Shown here: positions 62,394 through 64,000 of the stretch, in pieces
Layout: each line of letters starts with the position of its first letter
Numbering within the stretch: the stretch's first letter is position 1
Origin: Guillardia theta CCMP2712
Lineage: Eukaryota > Cryptophyceae > Pyrenomonadales > Geminigeraceae
Direction of reading: 5' to 3'
Assembly (NCBI RefSeq): GCF_000315625.1
Contig: NW_005434589.1
Coordinates: 276,865 to 340,864 of the forward strand
Length of the DNA stretch: 64,000 nt
Translations under genes and position numbers: made by a program
Notes under the pieces: generated by a model
Database searches by the model: none
What the model saw: the letters and a program-made list of their open reading frames with translations, nothing else
Told to the model about the DNA's origin: nothing

Positions 62394-62865
62394 TGGCGGA
62401 CTGGATATTGGCAAATACTTTAGTGGCAAACCTGTTGAGTTGGAAGTGCATGGGCTTGTTGTCGGAATGACCAATGATGTTGAGTATCTTGATGCATGCT
62501 GGAGATAGGATTTTGCTTTGTTTGAGCCATGTTGAAGTTCCCAGTAACCTTCTCTCCACAGACGGTGACACAGTCACAGTAGCAGTGACACTCGAAGTAG
62601 ACAGTGATAGCACCGACTGCAAGTTTCTGTAGCAGTGGTAATAGATATCACGAATGGATGGCCGCGCAGGAAAGATATCAGGATACAGAGAACAAACGGA
62701 GGTGATAAGAGATTGGTATGGATGGTCAAGCTTGTTTACTTCAAGCAATCCAGTCTCACAGAGACTATACACCTCGTTCTCCTTTCCCTGTCCTGCAAAT
62801 GCGTGCGGCCCTTCTTCCTCTTCCTCGGTCCCTAAAATAGGGGCTGCCCGGTCCTAGGAACTACC

Positions 62866-64000
62866 ACTACCGGTACTCTACGCTTCTTATCTGCGATATG
62901 ATTCTTCGACCGGTCCGAGGCCTGGTTCCGTACCTTGAGGGTCCCCTCATAGGCTTGACATGACGAGGTCTTCGATTCTCATCCAACGCTCTGTTGACGT
63001 AGCTGCTCCCTTGACCTTGACAGGTCCTGTGTCTCCGTAGGAGCATGCTTGGAGGTGGTCTCGTGCATTCCTTGTATGTCCTCCGCTAAGATGATCATGA
63101 TAGTACTGTCTTCTTTGATCAGACCCCTTGTTCTCCCATGTCCATGACTTCAGGGGTGATACTTCCAATCTCCCCTTGAGCGTAGCCGTATCCTGCCACC
63201 GTGTCATCTGCTGTCCTGTCGTGGACTGATATAAGCTGACTCGCTTATCTCCTGCTGCCATCCACGAGTCCTAAGTTCTTGCTGTCTTCTTCATGATTCT
63301 CCTACGTCGCCCTTATTGTAGCTGTTGCTGTCCTCTCCAGGGACGCATTCCGAGGCTCTAAGCATCTGTGCACTTGAGCCACGTCGATTACTTGGCATTG
63401 TCTGAGGTGAAGCTTCCTCCTATAAGGTGCTTCAACACCCTCCCTTGGCTCTTGTGTGCCGATGCCAGCATTGTTACTTTGCCGCGCCTCCATTGACGGT
63501 GTCAGGCTTGTCAAATTTGACTATGCCTTTCAAATGACCTGCTGCGGTTGACTCTTCGCGCGTCGTCGCCGCAGTATTCCCTCCCTTGCCTAGAGTAGGC
63601 GGGAGCTGTTGCTTGACAGCAAGGTGGGCTCATGCTTGGTCTCTGGTCGTCTGCCTTGAAGCTGTATGGTTGCTCATCAGACTTGATATTCCTCTTTCCA
63701 TAAGCGATCAGCCTCTTGACTTGACTTTCGCAGTAGGGCTGTGCATGGTACTGAAAGGTTCTCCTCAGCGCCCATCAGCACTGATGTGCCTGGCGACTTG
63801 GGACCTCCTTGATTTCTGCAGCATCATTTCATAACTTCGATCGAAGGTATATCTTCATCGTCTGCTTCTTCGTCTTGCGAAGGCTTGGCGCTTCAAGCTG
63901 CCTTTCATTTCTTCAACTCTGCTGTAGAGTTGGTTCGTCACAGTGTCATCACGTCGCCATCACAATATAGTGGCTTGTAACGAGGCTTTGGGACGTCTCC
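62866..64000. other. Unassigned sequence to the window end
   Basis: Several short frames are open on the minus strand (62947-63261, rich in Thr/Gln/Arg; 63302-63514), but none has a recognised motif or clear splice partners. They could be remnants of an older element. The composition is nearer to host average than in the 53.8-54.9 kb stretch. Confidence 0.35.

Larger units (their letters stand above)
54613..62772 (-). pseudogene. Intronless ORF split by the copia insertion
   Basis: The C-terminal part lies at 54613-54938 (FQAKQRQNTPLLFAAIIQNA, ending ELLEKLFTV, stop at 54613). The upstream part lies at 62394-62772 and just beyond (SIRDIYYHCYRNLQSVLS, then NKPMHFQLNRFATKVFA). The retrotransposon 54939-62393 sits between them. 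The two flanks together are 705 nt, a multiple of three, and the frame would run straight across the junction, so one ORF was interrupted. The 5' end has no clear ATG: an open frame extends to about 62865, including an acidic EEEEE run. No family is recognised. It is AT-rich, like the neighbouring 53861 ORF, with which it is convergent. Confidence 0.7.

Overview
The window reads as nuclear DNA of a unicellular alga with a secondary red-type plastid, most consistent with a cryptophyte such as Guillardia theta (inference). The genes are dense, lie on both strands and are cut by many short GT-AG introns of about 40-120 nt. A plastid-lipid-associated protein starts with a signal peptide followed by Phe at the predicted cleavage site, the usual bipartite plastid import signal of red-lineage secondary plastids. 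Several gene models were rebuilt by hand from splice sites, phase and family conservation, and are marked where joins are unresolved.

Left part (1-8.8 kb): a Q/N/M-rich minus-strand gene; an unrecognised minus-strand gene (1381-2550) lying between G-rich and C-rich intergenic tracts; a plastid fibrillin/PAP gene (+); a secreted protein of unknown function (-); a five-exon YIPF5/Yip1 Golgi membrane protein gene (+); and an unrecognised multi-exon minus-strand gene.

Centre-left (8.85-28.78 kb): one giant plus-strand gene for a secreted or type I membrane protein of about 6,100 residues. It has a signal peptide, about 11 Cys-containing modules of one kind (A), about 20 modules of a second kind (B), a TSP1-like segment, an F5/8C-like segment, a Cys-rich segment, a CUB-like domain, one transmembrane helix and a cytoplasmic tail. 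An assembly gap (N, 16604-16703) lies in one intron. This is the most notable object in the window.

Centre (29-41 kb): an ankyrin-repeat gene (-), a membrane-anchored sulfotransferase (-), a C2/coiled-coil gene (+), a CBR1-like short-chain dehydrogenase (-), a ten-exon phosphatidylinositol synthase (+), a GFA/CENP-V-type zinc protein (-) and a small unknown gene (-). Long microsatellites lie between some of these.

Right part (42-53.7 kb): plus-strand exons with CIMIP2/FAM166-like axonemal motifs followed by EF-hand exons, in introns full of microsatellites, then a minus-strand protein with C2 and two cyclic-nucleotide-binding domains. Flagellar motifs, cNMP binding and C2 domains suggest signalling and motility functions, but no operon-like logic applies.

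Far right (53.76-64 kb): an AT-richer stretch with intronless ORFs, one of which is split by a complete Ty1/copia LTR retrotransposon (54939-62393). Its LTRs are almost identical, yet its pol region is broken by many frame changes. The final 1.1 kb has no recognised gene.
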